This document shows positions 4,960-12,589 of a stretch of 12,604 nucleotides of DNA, in pieces. Below the pieces are notes generated by a model, which saw nothing but the letters and a program-made list of their open reading frames with translations, was not told the origin of the DNA and did no database searches. Location: the NCBI GenBank assembly GCA_902727945.1, contig CACVAV010000410.1, positions 1 to 12,604 on the forward strand, written 5' to 3'. The translations under genes and the position numbers were made by a program. The DNA is from an uncultured Thiotrichaceae bacterium (GTDB lineage: Bacteria; Pseudomonadota; Gammaproteobacteria; Thiotrichales; Thiotrichaceae). How positions within the stretch are numbered: position 1 is the stretch's first letter; each line of letters begins with the position of its first letter.

Positions 4960-7850
4960 ACGTATCTGTGGAGGAACGCCTTGCTTTTGCAGAGGAGCTG
5001 GAAGAAGTTGCGCTGCAATTATCGATGCAGGATGCTTCACTGCCGTTAGCACAGCGTGCTCAGCAGGTAAGTGAAGAATATGAGCGCCTGACCATGACGG
5101 CTGAGATGTTTGCACTGCCGGATGTCAGTGCTTTGGTTGGCTGGGTCGGCAGTAGCTTGCAGACTGAAGCGGCAGAAGCATTGTTAGACAGTGGCCGGTA
5201 TTTCAGTTGGCTGGAGATGACGGCGCTGACTTTTCGTGAGCCGGAAGAAATCGGTCATTTACCGATGTTAATCGGTGAATTAAGTGACCCGTTATGGCCG
5301 GAGCCATTGTCGCCCGAAAGCTTACAGTCTTTTTTGTTAAGCCTGCGGCTTGAGGCGGAGGAACCGGGTCATGAGGAGCCGGGCAGCGCCACTGCTGAGG
5401 CATCAGGTAACGATCCACTGAGTTTTGATGATGACCTGCACCCTGAGTTACTGGATGCTTACATGCAGGAAACGCCGGGGCATGTGAGTGAGGCAGCCCG
5501 CCTGATTCGTTTGATTGCGGAAGGTAAAAACACAGCGGATGAGCGCAAGCAGGCTGCTCGTCTGGCGCATACGCTGAAAGGCTCCAGTAGTGTGGTGGGT
5601 GTTGAGCCTATTGTGCGCTTTACGCATCGTCTGGAAGATTTGCTGGATTTCCCGCTGAAAGCTATATCCGGCCAATTGAGTGAGACACTGGGTGCCTCGG
5701 CTGACTGTCTGGAAACGATGTTTGACCATTTGCAGACCCAGGCAGGCTTGCCGGAAGAGTATGAGTTTTTAACGCAAGCCCTGGGTGAATGGATTGATCA
5801 GCTGGGTGATGAAAGTGCTGGTGATGACGATGATCTGCAGCTACCGGATTTAAAACAGCTGACAGAGTTACCGGATTTTCTGCGTGAAGATGCTGATGAA
5901 GCAGCAGAACTGAGCGATGCGACGGTTGAGGATGAGCCTGTCATCGGGCAAAAGCTGTCTCCACGTCCGTCGGCTACCAGTGCACGTGTAAAGGATGATC
6001 TTATTCAGTCGATGCTGCATTTGACGGGTGAGTTGATCACTTCCTCCAATCAGACGGCCGGTATTTTACAGCAAGCGCGTGATGTGAGTGCTCAGCTCTA
6101 TCAGCAGGATGAACAGATACGTCTGCGGCTGGATGAGCTGGACGGGTTCATTGATCAGCAAAAGCAGGCGGCCTCATCAGCAGAAATGGCGTCCACACCA
6201 GATAAGCCCGGTGAGAACGGGATTGTACGTCAGGGTGCGGCAGCTACTGATGAATTGGAAATTGAGTCCTATAGTGACTTGTACAGTACCACCAGTTTAT
6301 TGACAGAGTCGGCGGCTGACAGTCGTGAGCTGGCTCAGGAATTACAGGCGGGTATTCGTAAACTGACGGATGAATTGTATCAACAACAGCGCGTGCAAAG
6401 GCAGTTGAGTAGTGCCGTGTTAGGTTTGCGCCTTACGCCGGTCAACACTTTGGTGTCGCGTTTGGAGCGCATTGTCCGCGAAACTTGCCGCAAGACAGGC
6501 AAACGGGTCGAACTGGATATACAAGGGCAGGATTTACAGGTTGATACGGATATTCTGCAGGGGCTCACTGACCCTTTGCTGCACTTGTTACGTAATGCGA
6601 TAGATCATGGTATTGAAGTGCCTGAAAACCGTTTGGCGGCGAATAAGGCAGAGACCGGTAGTGTTCGGTTATCATTTTCTCAGGCGGGCAACCATGTCAC
6701 TCTGGTGCTCGAAGATGATGGTGCGGGCATGGATGTGGAACGTATTCGTGAGCGGGCTATTGAGCGGGGACTGGTGGCCGCTGATAAGGAAATGACTGAC
6801 CAGGCTGTATTGCGTCTGGTGCTGTTACCGGGTTTCAGTACCCGTGATGAAGTCAGTGAAATTTCCGGACGCGGAGTGGGTCTGGATGTGGTTAAGTCGG
6901 CAGTCGATCAGCTGCGGGGTACTTTGCGGTTTGAGAGTACCTTGGGGCAGGGAACTCGCATGACTATCACTATGCCGCAAACATTGATTGCCACGCATGC
7001 ACTGGTGGTTAAATCAGCCGGGCGTTTACTGGCTATTCCGGCTGATAATATCGAGCAGTTGCTATATGTTTCAGCAGATGAGAGCATTGTTGACGAGAAT
7101 GGCTGGCGTATAGACACTGATCGCCACCAAATGCCGGTGATGAAACTCTCTGATATTTTAAATTGGAGCAGTGCACCACCCGTGACTGATCAATCACAGA
7201 CGCTGCTGATTGTGAATAGCGAACAAAAGTCGTATGCGCTTTATGTCGAAGAAATTTTGCCGTCCCGCGATATTGTTATTAGTAGTCTGGCGCCGTGGCT
7301 GAGTCATATCCATAGTGTCCAGGGAGCATCTGTATTGGCTGATGGCGGGGTGGCTCCGGTTCTGGATATGCTGCGTCTGATGTACGAGCTGGAAAATGGC
7401 TCGCTGCAGCTTTTTGCAGGTGAACAAGCCGATGCACCAGCGGCAAGTTGGTTGAAAAAAGTGGTTTTAGTGGTTGATGATTCACTCAGTAACCGTAAAT
7501 CGATGCGATTAATGCTGGAGGGTATGGGTTATTTGGTTCATACCGCCGTTGATGGGATGGATGCGCTAAAATTGATGAATGACACTACTGTAGATTTGGT
7601 GCTAACTGATTTAGAGATGCCGAGAATGAATGGATTAGAGTTTACGCAGGCTATTCGTATCTGGCCGGAAAAAGAACATATCCCTGTGGTGATGGTGACC
7701 TCGCGTAGTACCCGTAAGCATCGGGAGCTGGCTGCTCAGGCGGGTGTCGATGGTTATCTTACTAAGCCGGTACAGGAAGTATTACTAGGGCAGGAAGCTC
7801 ATAAATGGCTGGACACACAAATGAAAACAATGGGAGGTATCCATGACTAA
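4956..7850 (+). CDS. ChpA/CheA-type hybrid histidine kinase with C-terminal receiver
   Basis: The signalling kinase of the cluster, 964 residues, cytoplasmic. Residues 1-145 form a helical domain without a phosphorylatable His motif, possibly a degenerate Hpt. An active Hpt lies at about 160-260, with H205 in AHTLKGSS. A helical dimerisation region runs about 340-500, interrupted by a low-complexity stretch near 405-430. The ATPase at about 505-670 shows N547 in LRNAIDHG, DDGAGM at 587-592 and GRGVGLDVVK. A CheW-like domain covers about 680-815. The receiver at about 836-955 has D841/D842, phospho-acceptor D885 (TDLEMP) and K937. The domain order matches Pseudomonas ChpA, which however is about 2,500 residues with several Hpt-type domains. 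The product should phosphorylate the regulators at 866 and 7843. The stop overlaps the next gene by 8 bp. Confidence 0.93.
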   Translation: MNVSVEERLAFAEELEEVALQLSMQDASLPLAQRAQQVSEEYERLTMTAEMFALPDVSALVGWVGSSLQTEAAEALLDSGRYFSWLEMTALTFREPEEIGHLPMLIGELSDPLWPEPLSPESLQSFLLSLRLEAEEPGHEEPGSATAEASGNDPLSFDDDLHPELLDAYMQETPGHVSEAARLIRLIAEGKNTADERKQAARLAHTLKGSSSVVGVEPIVRFTHRLEDLLDFPLKAISGQLSETLGASADCLETMFDHLQTQAGLPEEYEFLTQALGEWIDQLGDESAGDDDDLQLPDLKQLTELPDFLREDADEAAELSDATVEDEPVIGQKLSPRPSATSARVKDDLIQSMLHLTGELITSSNQTAGILQQARDVSAQLYQQDEQIRLRLDELDGFIDQQKQAASSAEMASTPDKPGENGIVRQGAAATDELEIESYSDLYSTTSLLTESAADSRELAQELQAGIRKLTDELYQQQRVQRQLSSAVLGLRLTPVNTLVSRLERIVRETCRKTGKRVELDIQGQDLQVDTDILQGLTDPLLHLLRNAIDHGIEVPENRLAANKAETGSVRLSFSQAGNHVTLVLEDDGAGMDVERIRERAIERGLVAADKEMTDQAVLRLVLLPGFSTRDEVSEISGRGVGLDVVKSAVDQLRGTLRFESTLGQGTRMTITMPQTLIATHALVVKSAGRLLAIPADNIEQLLYVSADESIVDENGWRIDTDRHQMPVMKLSDILNWSSAPPVTDQSQTLLIVNSEQKSYALYVEEILPSRDIVISSLAPWLSHIHSVQGASVLADGGVAPVLDMLRLMYELENGSLQLFAGEQADAPAASWLKKVVLVVDDSLSNRKSMRLMLEGMGYLVHTAVDGMDALKLMNDTTVDLVLTDLEMPRMNGLEFTQAIRIWPEKEHIPVVMVTSRSTRKHRELAAQAGVDGYLTKPVQEVLLGQEAHKWLDTQMKTMGGIHD
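7832..7837 (+). promoter_or_regulatory. Strong ribosome-binding site of the last regulator gene
   Basis: GGGAGG lies 5 nt before the ATG at 7843, inside the end of the kinase gene. It fixes the start and indicates translation coupled to the kinase. Confidence 0.8.
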
Positions 7851-8835
7851 TCCTGAAGCGATAGGTATATGCCTGCATCAGTTAGTGGCGCGTGAAGCCG
7901 CTGTCATCAAGCGGGTCATCGCTTTTAGCAGCTCACAGGGCAGAAATTATTATGCCACTGATTTGCTGACTGCACAGATCGTTATTGTTAGCGATGATGA
8001 GCCGGTGGATTTTTCGCAAATGAACCCTCAGGGCAGCATGATTGTGCGTATTGCCGGGCAGGGTAGTACTGAGCCGTATGACGTGTTGATGATGCGGCCT
8101 TTATTAGTGACCCGTGTCATGCGTACGTTGGATGAGGCGCATACCTTGCTCAGTGCCACCCTGGATGATACTGCTGCTGTGCCGGAAATTAAGGCTGAAG
8201 CCGGGGAAGTAGTGCCTGCGGCGGAGACGGAGGTGTCTCAGCACGAGGAAGCAGAGCAGGAAGCGGTGACGCCACCACCGGACAGTCATGCGGATGCGGA
8301 AGTGATTGAAGAAGCTGAAGCGAAGCAACCGGCGCAAGCTGTTGAGTCAGAAGAAGCCGGGTCAGTGGTTAGTTCAGCTGTAGAAGTCGTTGAAGCTGAT
8401 GCACAGAAGTCAGTACAAATTGCAGATTCAGATGAGGCAGATGATGATCAGCATCGGGCATTGGTGGTTGATGACAGTGCAGCTATCCGTAAGCAGTTAG
8501 AGCTTGAGTTGCGTGATGCGGGTATTAGTGCAGATTTCGCTGAAGATGGTGAGCAGGCGATGGAAAAGGTAGCGAATAATCGTTACGACCTGATTTTTCT
8601 GGATATTATCATGCCCGGGATTGACGGTTATGAAACCTGTCGGCAAATGCGCATGCGGTCTGAGTTAAAGAAGACGCCGATTATTATGCTGAGCGCTAAG
8701 ACATCGCCGTTGGATGAGGTACAGGGCGTGATCGCCGGTGCTTCGACCTATCTGACTAAGCCGGTGAAAAGTGAGCAGCTACAGTCTACGCTGAAGCGCG
8801 TATCGATGTGGATTGATAATTTTCAGGCAGCATAA
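7843..8835 (+). CDS. Two-part response regulator: receiver-like N-terminal domain, acidic linker, active C-terminal receiver
   Basis: A 330-residue regulator and the last gene of the operon. The C-terminal receiver (about 206-328) is complete: D210/D211, phospho-acceptor D254 in FLDIIMPG and K306 before P307. No DNA-binding or enzymatic domain follows. The first 105 residues resemble a receiver with the active site lost. QIVIVSDDEP looks like a central strand, MIVRIAG a fourth strand, and YDVLMMRPLLVTRVMRTLDEA resembles the last strand and helix with Arg where the conserved Lys would be. This reading is inference. Residues about 106-205 form a Glu/Ala/Val-rich, probably disordered linker. It may act as a PilG-like output regulator or phosphate sink for the upstream kinase. 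The gene overlaps the kinase by 8 bp and converges with sdhE 24 bp away. Confidence 0.88.
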   Translation: MTNPEAIGICLHQLVAREAAVIKRVIAFSSSQGRNYYATDLLTAQIVIVSDDEPVDFSQMNPQGSMIVRIAGQGSTEPYDVLMMRPLLVTRVMRTLDEAHTLLSATLDDTAAVPEIKAEAGEVVPAAETEVSQHEEAEQEAVTPPPDSHADAEVIEEAEAKQPAQAVESEEAGSVVSSAVEVVEADAQKSVQIADSDEADDDQHRALVVDDSAAIRKQLELELRDAGISADFAEDGEQAMEKVANNRYDLIFLDIIMPGIDGYETCRQMRMRSELKKTPIIMLSAKTSPLDEVQGVIAGASTYLTKPVKSEQLQSTLKRVSMWIDNFQAA

Positions 8836-8859
8836 CCGACCGGTTTAGCTCTGTCAGAA

Positions 8860-9090
8860 TCAGACTTGGCGGATTTTTTCCGCCAATGCAATAAAATGTT
8901 CCGGCGTCGGTTCAAGTTCAAACAGAACCCCGAACAATACGGGGTCCTGTAGTTCCAGCAGTTCATCAAACAAGCGGATTTCTTCTTTATCCGCAGATTC
9001 AAAGTGACGCTCCAGATACCGCGTCAGCACGAAATCCAGCTCTTTCATACCACGACGGCAACGCATTTTGAATCGGGATTGTTCGCTCAT
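8860..9090 (-). CDS. sdhE: FAD assembly factor SdhE
   Basis: A small cytoplasmic protein (76 residues) of the SdhE/Sdh5 family, which helps attach FAD covalently to SdhA. The family-defining RGxxE motif is present as R13-G-M-K-E17, followed by LDFVLTRYLE and the conserved acidic helices ending in LFELEPTPEHF. Length is normal for the family (80-90 residues, slightly short). It is the last gene of the sdh operon, starting 4 bp after the sdhB stop, so it should be made together with its client. Its ribosome-binding site is weak (GGA about 13 nt upstream), which suggests coupling to sdhB translation. Its 3' end contains an inverted repeat. Confidence 0.93.
   Translation of the reverse strand: MSEQSRFKMRCRRGMKELDFVLTRYLERHFESADKEEIRLFDELLELQDPVLFGVLFELEPTPEHFIALAEKIRQV
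8866..8886. terminator. Hairpin at the convergent operon ends (possible bidirectional terminator)
   Basis: TTGGCGGA (8866-8873) and TCCGCCAA (8879-8886) form a perfect 8 bp stem with a five-base loop. It lies in the last codons of sdhE and downstream of the rightward regulator gene, between two converging operons. On neither strand does a T run follow the stem, so it lacks the usual intrinsic-terminator tail. It may instead stop 3' decay or be only partly effective. Confidence 0.4.
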
Positions 9091-9094
9091 CGTA

Positions 9095-9874
9095 TTATTG
9101 ACGTTCCAGCATCATTTGCTTCAATGAACCAATAGCCTTGGCCGGGTTTAATCCCTTCGGGCAGGTATTAGTACAATTCATAATGGTGTGGCAGCGATAC
9201 AGTTTGAACGGATCTTCCAGGTTGTCCAGACGATCACCGGTAGCTTCATCACGACTATCAATCACCCAACGGTATGCCTGCAGCAGCGTTGCCGGGCCAA
9301 GATAACGATCACCATTCCACCAGTAGCTCGGGCAGGATGTTGAGCAGCTTGCACACAAGATGCACTCATACAGGCCATCCAGCTTCTTTCTGTCTTCCGG
9401 TGATTGCAGGCGTTCACGATCCTGTGGTGCAACGGTATCTGTCTGCATCCACGGTTGCACAGAAGCATACTGCGCATAAAAGTGTGTCAGGTCAGGCACC
9501 AGATCTTTAACCACTTCCATGTGTGGCAGCGGACTGATGGTAATATCACCTTCAACGTCTTCAATCGCTTTGATACACGCCAGCGTGTTGGTGCCGCCGA
9601 TGTTCATCGCGCAGGAGCCACAGATACCTTCACGGCATGAGCGACGGAAAGTCAGCGATGGATCAACTTCATTTTTAATCTTGATCAACGCATCCAGTAC
9701 CATCGGAGCGCAATCATCTAAATCGACTTCAAAATTATCCCAACGCGGGTTTGAACCTGTATCAGGATCATAACGATAGATCCTGAAATTCCGGGTGCGC
9801 GTAGCGCCTTTCGGGGCAGGCCAGGTTTTGCCTTTTTTAACGACAGAGTTTGCCGGTAGTTTAAATTCAGCCAT
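9095..9874 (-). CDS. sdhB: Succinate dehydrogenase iron-sulfur subunit
   Basis: The electron-transfer subunit of complex II (259 residues), on the cytoplasmic face of the inner membrane, carrying electrons from FAD in SdhA to quinone. All cluster ligands are visible. The [2Fe-2S] cluster has C80, C85, C88 and C100. The [4Fe-4S] cluster has C171, C174, C177 and C238. The [3Fe-4S] cluster has C181, C228 and C234. The PSYWWNGDRYLGPA stretch is typical of the quinone-proximal part. It is about 20 residues longer than the E. coli protein, the extra being an N-terminal segment as in mitochondrial and alphaproteobacterial types. AAGGA lies 8 nt before the ATG. The gap from sdhA is 11 bp. Confidence 0.98.
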   Translation of the reverse strand: MAEFKLPANSVVKKGKTWPAPKGATRTRNFRIYRYDPDTGSNPRWDNFEVDLDDCAPMVLDALIKIKNEVDPSLTFRRSCREGICGSCAMNIGGTNTLACIKAIEDVEGDITISPLPHMEVVKDLVPDLTHFYAQYASVQPWMQTDTVAPQDRERLQSPEDRKKLDGLYECILCASCSTSCPSYWWNGDRYLGPATLLQAYRWVIDSRDEATGDRLDNLEDPFKLYRCHTIMNCTNTCPKGLNPAKAIGSLKQMMLERQ

Positions 9875-9885
9875 GATCGTATTCC

Positions 9886-11673
9886 TTAGTAAACACGCTT
9901 CTTAGGTGCGATATAGTCGACTTCATCAGTCAGTGTATAAGCATGCACCGGGCGGAAATCAATTGCGCACTGTCCATCCTCATCCACCCACGCCAGCGTG
10001 TGTTTCATCCATTCGTCATCATTCCGGTCCGGGTGATCCTCACGGGCATGTGCACCGCGACTTTCTGTACGATTCAGGCCGCCCTGAACGGAAGGCTGTG
10101 CACATTCCAGCAGGTTAGCCAGCTCGAAAGTCTCCATCAGATCGGAATTCCAGATCATACCGCGATCTTCCACCTTAACGTTTTTAAAGTCCTGATAGAT
10201 TTTGTTCATCTTATCAACACCTTCCGTCAGTGACTCACCGGTACGGAATACAGCGGCATGCTTCTGCATAACATCCTGCATCTCAGCACGGATTTCAGCA
10301 GTCGTCAGTTCGCCATCCGAATTACGGATTCTGTCAAAACGCTCAATCGCTTTATCAACACCTGCTTGTGGCAGTGTGGGTTGGTTCGCGCCCGGTGTGA
10401 TGGTTTCAGCACAACGATTCGCTGCCGCACGACCAAAGACCACAATATCCAGCAATGAGTTAGAACCCAAACGGTTCGCACCGTGTACTGATACGCAGGC
10501 ACATTCGCCGATGGCCATCAGGCCGGAAACCACAGCATCAGGATCACCGTCTCTCAAGGTGACAACTTCACCGTGAACATTAGTCGGAATCCCGCCCATA
10601 TTGTAATGAACCGTCGGAAGCACCGGGATAGGTTCTTTGGCAACATCAACACCGGCGAAGATTTTCGCACTTTCTGCGATACCCGGCAGGCGTTCATTGA
10701 TAACTTCAGGGCCAAGGTGCTCAAGGTGCAGGTAGATATGATCTTTTTTATCACCAACACCACGACCTTCATTAATTTCCATGGTCATCGAACGGCTAAC
10801 TACATCACGCGATGCTAAATCTTTGGCATTGGGCGCATAACGTTCCATGAAACGTTCGCCTTCGGAATTGGTCAGGTAACCACCTTCACCACGCACACCT
10901 TCAGTGATCAGACAGCCTGAGCCGTAGATGCCGGTTGGATGGAACTGCGTGAACTCCATATCCTGCAAAGGCAGGCCTGCACGGGTCACCATGCCATTAC
11001 CGTCACCGGTACAGGTATGAGCGGATGTCGCCGAGAAGTAAGCACGACCATAACCACCCGTGGCCAGAATTACCTGCTGCGCACGGAAAATGCGTAATAC
11101 ACCCGTGGTCAGATCCCACGCCATCACACCGCGACAAACGCCATCTTCGTCCATGATCAGATCAGTGGCGAAATGCTCGATGTAAAACTCGGCATTATGA
11201 CGCAGTGACTGCTGATACAGTGTGTGCAGAATTGCGTGACCGGTACGGTCAGCGGCAGCACAGGTACGCTCAGCAGTACCTTCACCGAAGTTAGTGGTCA
11301 TACCACCAAACGGACGCTGGTAAATGCGGCCTTCTTCAGTACGGGAGAAGGGTACGCCCTGATGCTCTAACTCGATCACCGCCGGAATGGCTTCACGGCA
11401 CATGTATTCGATAGCATCCTGGTCACCCAGCCAATCCGAACCTTTTACAGTGTCATACATATGCCACTGCCATTTATCTTCACCCATATTACCCAGTGCT
11501 GCGGACATACCGCCCTGTGCGGCGACTGTGTGGCTACGGGTCGGGAATACTTTAGTGATACAGGCCGTTGATAAGCCTTTCACTGCCATTCCGAAAGTGG
11601 CACGCAAACCCGCACCACCGGCACCTACTACAATAACATCGTAGGTATGGTGTTCAATTTTGTACTCAGACAT
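9886..11673 (-). CDS. sdhA: Succinate dehydrogenase flavoprotein subunit
   Basis: The catalytic subunit of complex II (595 residues), which oxidises succinate to fumarate in the TCA cycle. The FAD-binding GAGGAGLRA loop is at 17-25. H48 in RSHTVAAQGG is the covalent FAD attachment site (E. coli H45). H245 in the FHPTG motif and R289 in ASRDVVSR match active-site H242 and R286 of E. coli with a constant offset of three. The C-terminal SRGAHAREDHPDRND motif is intact. Length is normal. A strong GAGGAG site overlaps the sdhD stop, 10 nt before the ATG, suggesting coupled translation. It is preceded by sdhD (14 bp) and followed by sdhB (11 bp). Confidence 0.99.
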   Translation of the reverse strand: MSEYKIEHHTYDVIVVGAGGAGLRATFGMAVKGLSTACITKVFPTRSHTVAAQGGMSAALGNMGEDKWQWHMYDTVKGSDWLGDQDAIEYMCREAIPAVIELEHQGVPFSRTEEGRIYQRPFGGMTTNFGEGTAERTCAAADRTGHAILHTLYQQSLRHNAEFYIEHFATDLIMDEDGVCRGVMAWDLTTGVLRIFRAQQVILATGGYGRAYFSATSAHTCTGDGNGMVTRAGLPLQDMEFTQFHPTGIYGSGCLITEGVRGEGGYLTNSEGERFMERYAPNAKDLASRDVVSRSMTMEINEGRGVGDKKDHIYLHLEHLGPEVINERLPGIAESAKIFAGVDVAKEPIPVLPTVHYNMGGIPTNVHGEVVTLRDGDPDAVVSGLMAIGECACVSVHGANRLGSNSLLDIVVFGRAAANRCAETITPGANQPTLPQAGVDKAIERFDRIRNSDGELTTAEIRAEMQDVMQKHAAVFRTGESLTEGVDKMNKIYQDFKNVKVEDRGMIWNSDLMETFELANLLECAQPSVQGGLNRTESRGAHAREDHPDRNDDEWMKHTLAWVDEDGQCAIDFRPVHAYTLTDEVDYIAPKKRVY

Positions 11674-11687
11674 GAATTAATCGCTCC

Positions 11688-12068
11688 TCAGCTGCCAAAC
11701 GCGGTACGTAATACTGCAAAAATGCTCATAATGCCGGTTAGTACCAGCGCAAACTTAACGCCGATCAACACACCCAGCTTCAAGCCCTCGTTATGAATAT
11801 AATCTTCAATAACGACCTGTAGGCCGAGTGAGGCATGATAAAAGCCAGTGAACAAAAACAGGCAGAACATAGCAACATTAAAAGGTGACGCGAAGTAGGT
11901 GAGTACCACTTCGTAGCTTTCGCCGGCCATACTGGCAACAGAAAAAGCCGCCCATAAAGTCAGGGGAACCAGTGCGATAGCAGTCACACGCTGCATCCAC
12001 CAATGATGTGTGCCGTTTTTAGCTGAACCCAGACCACGGGCTTTCTTAAGCGGGGTTATCAAACTCAT
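11688..12068 (-). CDS. sdhD: Succinate dehydrogenase membrane anchor subunit
   Basis: One of two membrane anchors of complex II (126 residues), helping bind haem b and ubiquinone. Three membrane segments are visible, at about residues 28-48, 63-83 and 98-121. The N-terminal GTHHWWMQRVTA motif (19-30) is typical. The D89-Y90 pair after YHASLGLQVVIE corresponds to the quinone-site D82-Y83 of E. coli SdhD. AAGGA stands 7 nt before the ATG. It follows sdhC by 21 bp and precedes sdhA by 14 bp. Confidence 0.95.
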   Translation of the reverse strand: MSLITPLKKARGLGSAKNGTHHWWMQRVTAIALVPLTLWAAFSVASMAGESYEVVLTYFASPFNVAMFCLFLFTGFYHASLGLQVVIEDYIHNEGLKLGVLIGVKFALVLTGIMSIFAVLRTAFGS

Positions 12069-12089
12069 AATGAAATCCTTAAATCCAGG

Positions 12090-12467
12090 TTAAGCGACCA
12101 GCCACAATAGAATGGTCAGAACAACGGAGGCACCCAGTACAACTTTACCGGTCAGGTAAGTAGTGGGTATATCGAAACCGAAACCGGAATCCCACATCAG
12201 GTGGCGGATACCATTGCACAAATGATAAAATAGTGCCCATGTCCAGCCAAAGAGTATGATTTTGCCCAGAAATGATCCTAAAATGCCATTTGCGCTGGCG
12301 AAGGCTTCAGGCCCGGTCGCAATCGCACTTAACCAGTAAGCAACCAGTATTGAGCCGATGGCAAGAACAACGCCTGTGCCCCGATGGAATATGGATAAAA
12401 CGGAGGTGAGTTGCGGTTTATACACCTGCAGATGAGGTGATAATGGTCTATTGGTGGAAGTCTTCAT
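12090..12467 (-). CDS. sdhC: Succinate dehydrogenase cytochrome b556 subunit
   Basis: The first gene of the sdh operon, a 125-residue membrane anchor carrying haem b. The signature RPLSPHLQVYKPQLTSVLSI is at residues 7-26. S25 and R29 match quinone-site S27 and R31 of E. coli. H82 in YHLCNGIRHLMWD is the expected haem ligand. Three membrane segments are at about 31-50, 62-84 and 103-124. The start is fixed by family length; no clear Shine-Dalgarno site precedes it, which is unlike the other sdh genes. The likely promoter is about 80 bp upstream. Confidence 0.96.
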   Translation of the reverse strand: MKTSTNRPLSPHLQVYKPQLTSVLSIFHRGTGVVLAIGSILVAYWLSAIATGPEAFASANGILGSFLGKIILFGWTWALFYHLCNGIRHLMWDSGFGFDIPTTYLTGKVVLGASVVLTILLWLVA

Positions 12468-12511
12468 AAGCAGATATTTGAGAACCTGTATGTGGTTATG
12501 TATGTATTCTG

Positions 12512-12534
12512 CAGATTGTCGACATGACGATCTG
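12512..12534. repeat. Imperfect dyad in the sdhC leader
   Basis: CAGATTGTC (12512-12520) and GACGATCTG (12526-12534) are complementary at 8 of 9 positions around a 5-base centre. It lies just downstream of the predicted transcription start of sdhC. It could be a DNA operator or a hairpin at the 5' end of the mRNA. Confidence 0.4.
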
Positions 12535-12545
12535 ACAAGTGGCCA

Positions 12546-12574
12546 ATATTAGCCTGAATTTACCTGTTTTCCAA
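12546..12574 (-). promoter_or_regulatory. Candidate sigma-70 promoter of the sdh operon
   Basis: Read on the minus strand, TTGGAA (12574-12569) and TAATAT (12551-12546) are separated by 17 bp. The start of transcription would be near 12539, giving a leader of about 70 nt before sdhC. Each hexamer matches 4 of 6 consensus bases and the spacing is ideal. Confidence 0.45.
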
Positions 12575-12575
12575 G

Positions 12576-12589
12576 TGTGCAGGTGCACA
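12576..12589. promoter_or_regulatory. Possible operator upstream of the sdh promoter
   Basis: TGTGCA (12576-12581) and TGCACA (12584-12589) form a perfect dyad with a 2 bp centre. It lies 1 bp upstream of the proposed -35 hexamer, centred about 43 bp before the predicted start, a position used by activators that touch RNA polymerase. The regulator is unknown. Confidence 0.35.

Noticed and set aside
4956..7850. Possible pilK/CheR methyltransferase remnant at the transducer/kinase junction
   Set aside because: The 26-codon frame has no methyltransferase motif, and residues 1-145 of the kinase are helical with no SAM-binding glycine loop.
8834..8845. AACCG-AC-CGGTT short palindrome after the last regulator gene
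   Set aside because: Five-base arms around a two-base centre cannot fold as a hairpin and match no known element.
10202..10576. Rightward 124-codon open frame inside sdhA
   Set aside because: It lies wholly antisense to the highly conserved sdhA coding sequence and has no independent signal.
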